From Bifidobacteriaceae bacterium (GTDB lineage Bacteria > Actinomycetota > Actinomycetes > Actinomycetales > WQXJ01), in contig JAISTN010000067.1 of NCBI GenBank assembly GCA_031272565.1, positions 1-7,393 on the forward strand: a stretch of DNA of 7,393 bases, in the 5' to 3' direction. Within the stretch, counting starts at the first letter, position 1, and every line of letters begins with the position of its first letter. The position numbers and the translations under genes are program-made. Under the pieces are notes generated by a model that had not been told where the DNA came from, ran no database searches, and was given only the letters and a program-made list of their open reading frames with translations. Shown one piece after another: positions 5,711 to 7,393 of the stretch.

Positions 5711-5736
5711 AGCACCGAGTCTACTACCCGGCTGCT
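5711..5736. promoter_or_regulatory. Imperfect palindrome in the regulator-kinase divergent gap, candidate operator
   Basis: AGCACCGAGT (5711-5720), a 5-bp spacer, then ACCCGGCTGCT (5726-5736). The arms pair with one mismatch and one extra base. Its place at the expected transcription start of the regulator gene and upstream of the kinase gene suits an autoregulatory operator. It could equally be a leader hairpin or chance in GC-rich DNA. Confidence 0.3.
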
Positions 5737-5767
5737 CGATTGGCCGCCTATCAGGACAGGTTCGCGC

Positions 5768-6556
5768 ATGGAACGCCACGCCCGGATGAGCGCACTGCTG
5801 GACATCTTGGCGACCCAGGGCCAGGTTAGCGTTGAAGAAGCCGTGGCCGCCCTGGGTGTTTCACCCGCCACCGTGCGGCGGGACTTGGCCCTGTTGGACC
5901 AGCAGCGCTTGGCCACCCGCACCCACGGTGGGGCGGTGGCCAGCGGTTCCTCCTTTGACCTGCCGCTGCGGCTCAAGACGGAGCGGGCGGCGGCGGAAAA
6001 GCGCCGCATCGCGGAAGCCGCGGCCACGCTGGTGCCGTTGGGCGCCATCGTCGCCTTCAATGGCGGGACCACGACACTAGAGGTGGCCCGGGCATTGGCC
6101 GCCCGCCCGGACCTGGCCGGCGCCCAGGGCCACGGGCCGGCCTTGACCATTGTGACCAATGCCGTCAACCTGGCCAGCGAAATGCTGGTCCGGCCCTATT
6201 TCCGGGTGGTGGTGACCGGCGGGGTGGTCCGCGCGCATTCCTTTGAGCTGTATGGGCCGCTGGCGGACCGCTCGGTGGAGGGCATGTCGGTGGGCACGGT
6301 CTTTGTGGGCGTCAACGGCTTTGACCCGGAATTCGGCGCCAGCGCCCATTCCGACGTGGAAGCCTCGATCAACTCGCGCCTGGTGAAAGTGGCGGGCCGC
6401 GTGGTGGTGGTGGCGGATTCGACCAAGATTGGCGTCACGGCCTTCGCCCAGATTTGCCCGCCACACGAGGTCGACATCCTGGTCACCGATACCGGCGTGC
6501 CCCCGGACATGGTGGAGCGGATCCGGGCCCAGGGCATCGAAGTCATGATCGTCTAA
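5768..6556 (+). CDS. DeoR/GlpR-family transcriptional regulator of sugar catabolism
   Basis: A 262-aa regulator, normal length for the family. An N-terminal helix-turn-helix spans about residues 8-56, with SVEEAVAALGVSPATVRRDL (21-40) and the family-typical THGGAV (52-57). The C-terminal isomerase-like effector domain has FNGGTTTLEVARAL (97-110), VTNAVNLA (129-136), TGGVVRAHSFELYGPLAD (150-167), GVNGFDPEFGAS (181-192) and ADSTKIG (216-222). NGGTTT, where many DeoR proteins have DSGTTT, is the form I associate with regulators next to amino-sugar/tagatose genes. The domain normally senses a phosphorylated sugar intermediate. The ATG at 5768 fits the usual N-terminus (ERHARMSALLDIL); an in-frame GTG at 5708 would add 20 atypical residues and overlap the predicted -10 box. 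Divergence from the kinase gene suggests it represses the operon at 1873-5664. Confidence 0.93.
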   Translation: MERHARMSALLDILATQGQVSVEEAVAALGVSPATVRRDLALLDQQRLATRTHGGAVASGSSFDLPLRLKTERAAAEKRRIAEAAATLVPLGAIVAFNGGTTTLEVARALAARPDLAGAQGHGPALTIVTNAVNLASEMLVRPYFRVVVTGGVVRAHSFELYGPLADRSVEGMSVGTVFVGVNGFDPEFGASAHSDVEASINSRLVKVAGRVVVVADSTKIGVTAFAQICPPHEVDILVTDTGVPPDMVERIRAQGIEVMIV

Positions 6557-6558
6557 GG

Positions 6559-6615
6559 CGGCCGGCGCGACCCGTGGTCCGCGCGGCGCCCGGCGGCAAC
6601 TCCGCCCGCCGGCCG
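6559..6615. terminator. GC-rich inverted repeat in the convergent gap, possible bidirectional terminator
   Basis: CGGCCGGCG (6559-6567) is the exact reverse complement of CGCCGGCCG (6607-6615), with a 39-nt loop that itself contains short palindromes such as CCGCGCGG. It begins 3 nt after the regulator stop and ends 10 nt before the stop of the opposing gene. No T-tract follows, and 9-bp GC-only repeats arise easily in such DNA. Confidence 0.35.
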
Positions 6616-6625
6616 GTGACTGACG

Positions 6626-6991
6626 CTACTGCGCCGCCGGGTCGTCCAAGAGTGCCACTTGGGGCCACAGTGGGTTTGGCGTCACCACCGTGCCGGCGCC
6701 CAGCAGGACTCCGAATGGCCCCCGCAGCCGGTCTGGCCCCACCATCGCCAGGTGCACTGTCTCGCCGCCGGCCAGGAACACCAGCAGGCTGGGCGATGAC
6801 GCGTAGAAGCGGTCCTTCAGGCCGGTCTTGCCGACCAGGCCTTCGGTGTACTCAAGCGGGGTGCCTTCGTAGAACAGGGCGACCTGGTCCCAGGCAAAGT
6901 CTGTCGCTCCGGCCAGGGCGGCCGCCTGGCCGGTGTTCACGACACTCATCACCAGGTCATCAATGGCCTGGTCGGTTTGTAGTTGGGGCAT
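6626..6991 (-). CDS. Small protein of unknown function, partner of the upstream gene
   Basis: A 121-aa acidic, soluble-looking protein with no signal peptide or membrane segment. I do not recognise a named family with confidence. FAWDQVALFYEGTP (32-45), a short polar segment, SLLVFLAGGETVH (68-80) and a C-terminal PLWPQVALL (107-115) suggest a small alpha/beta fold. The pattern WDxVxxF...TPxE...LLVFxxxGxxVH resembles small proteins often encoded beside secreted-effector-like genes, but this is recollection, not a search. The start at 6991 is well supported: AAAGGA (6997-7002) lies 5 nt upstream. It follows the gene ending at 7042 after a 50-bp gap in the same direction, so the two are probably co-transcribed; an immunity or chaperone role is inference only. 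Confidence 0.7.
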   Translation of the reverse strand: MPQLQTDQAIDDLVMSVVNTGQAAALAGATDFAWDQVALFYEGTPLEYTEGLVGKTGLKDRFYASSPSLLVFLAGGETVHLAMVGPDRLRGPFGVLLGAGTVVTPNPLWPQVALLDDPAAQ

Positions 6992-7041
6992 CTCAGTCCT
7001 TTCACGGAGTGGGCGTCACACGGCGTGGGTCAGCGGGGATA

Positions 7042-7393
7042 CTAGTCGTACCAGTTGGGCTCGGTGCCGGCCGGACCGTTGGGGACGGAGTTTGGGTGGC
7101 CGGTGTCGTTGATACCGACCTCGTTGGACCACGCCAGGTTGCCGTTGGCATCGATCACTAGCAACTCACCGTTGTCCAGGGCCTCTTGGATGTAGGTGGC
7201 CAACTCATCAGGCGTGGCATCGGGATGCTCGGCGTAGATGCGGCGGCCAACTTCGTTGTTGTACAGGTCCATGGCCTCGGCCGCTGGGGTGTCGTTTGGG
7301 CGCATTTCGTGGGCTGTGGCGTAGTCCTCAGCCCAGCTGGGGCCGTACTCCTGACACAGGCGGGCACTCCAGTAGGCGTGCCGGAAGGCGTCG
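7042..7393 (-). CDS. C-terminal part of a protein with a conserved domain of unknown function (DUF6973-like), 5'-truncated by the window edge
   Basis: The open frame enters from the right edge and shows 116 residues to the stop at 7042-7044. An internal ATG at 7305 is not the likely start, because the residues before it already look conserved: DAFRHAYWSARL, then a Trp-rich helix and AHE. They are followed by MDLYNNEVGRRIY and a Gly/Asn/Pro-rich tail ending NWYD. The DAFRHAYW / AHE / LYNNEVG series is what I recall from a bacterial domain of unknown function (I believe DUF6973), often at the C-terminus of longer, sometimes exported proteins. The two His, the Glu and the paired Asn are candidate active-site or metal residues. 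Mechanism is unknown, and the N-terminal architecture, which would reveal secretion, lies outside the window. Confidence 0.7.
   Translation of the reverse strand, partial: DAFRHAYWSARLCQEYGPSWAEDYATAHEMRPNDTPAAEAMDLYNNEVGRRIYAEHPDATPDELATYIQEALDNGELLVIDANGNLAWSNEVGINDTGHPNSVPNGPAGTEPNWYD

Noticed and set aside
5240..5767. Upstream extension of the DeoR-family gene, including an in-frame GTG at 5708
   Set aside because: The extension is antisense to the kinase or untypical in sequence, and the GTG overlaps the predicted -10 box.
5665..6168. N-terminal extension of the ROK kinase frame to 6168
   Set aside because: This part is antisense to the DeoR-family gene; the family N-terminus begins at the ATG at 5664.
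7042..7305. Complete 87-residue gene starting at the internal ATG at 7305
   Set aside because: The frame stays open to the window edge and the residues upstream of this ATG carry motifs that continue the same domain, so the gene is truncated, not short.

Overview
The window is very GC-rich (roughly 70% by eye) with tightly packed genes, GTG/ATG starts, short intergenic gaps and actinobacterial protein families (DeoR/GlpR regulator, ROK kinase, short SIS isomerase, two PfkA-family phosphofructokinases). It fits an Actinomycetota chromosome. The genus cannot be told from the sequence. No tRNA, rRNA, CRISPR array, transposase or phage gene is visible.

Layout. (1) 1-504, minus: a class I SAM-dependent methyltransferase whose 3' part lies outside the window. 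(2) 647-1672, plus: pfkA, an ATP-type 6-phosphofructokinase, divergent from the methyltransferase. (3) 1673-1872: a 200-bp convergent gap almost filled by a concentric imperfect palindrome. (4) 1873-5664, minus: a sugar-catabolic operon in the transcription order ROK sugar kinase, SIS sugar-phosphate isomerase/deaminase, class II ketose-bisphosphate aldolase, and a second phosphofructokinase with the pyrophosphate-type signature. (5) 5768-6556, plus: a DeoR-family regulator divergent from the operon. (6) 6626-7393, minus: a small unknown protein preceded by the C-terminal part of a gene resembling a domain of unknown function. These two form a separate two-gene module, possibly effector plus partner.

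How the genes may work together. Kinase (ROK), aldose/amino-sugar-phosphate isomerase (SIS), phosphofructokinase-type kinase and GatY/KbaY-like aldolase make a complete chain from a free hexose or amino sugar to two triose phosphates, controlled by the adjacent DeoR regulator. The closest known logic is the N-acetylgalactosamine/galactosamine (aga) pathway via tagatose 6-phosphate and tagatose 1,6-bisphosphate. A fructose 6-phosphate route is also possible. No transporter, deacetylase or glycosidase is visible here.

Most notable points: the two phosphofructokinases face each other tail to tail, with Gly104/Lys124 (ATP type) in one and Asp104-equivalent/Lys124-equivalent (pyrophosphate type) in the other. 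The pyrophosphate-type copy is translationally coupled to the aldolase. The gap between the two genes is an imperfect palindrome centred within 1 bp of the midpoint of the gap.
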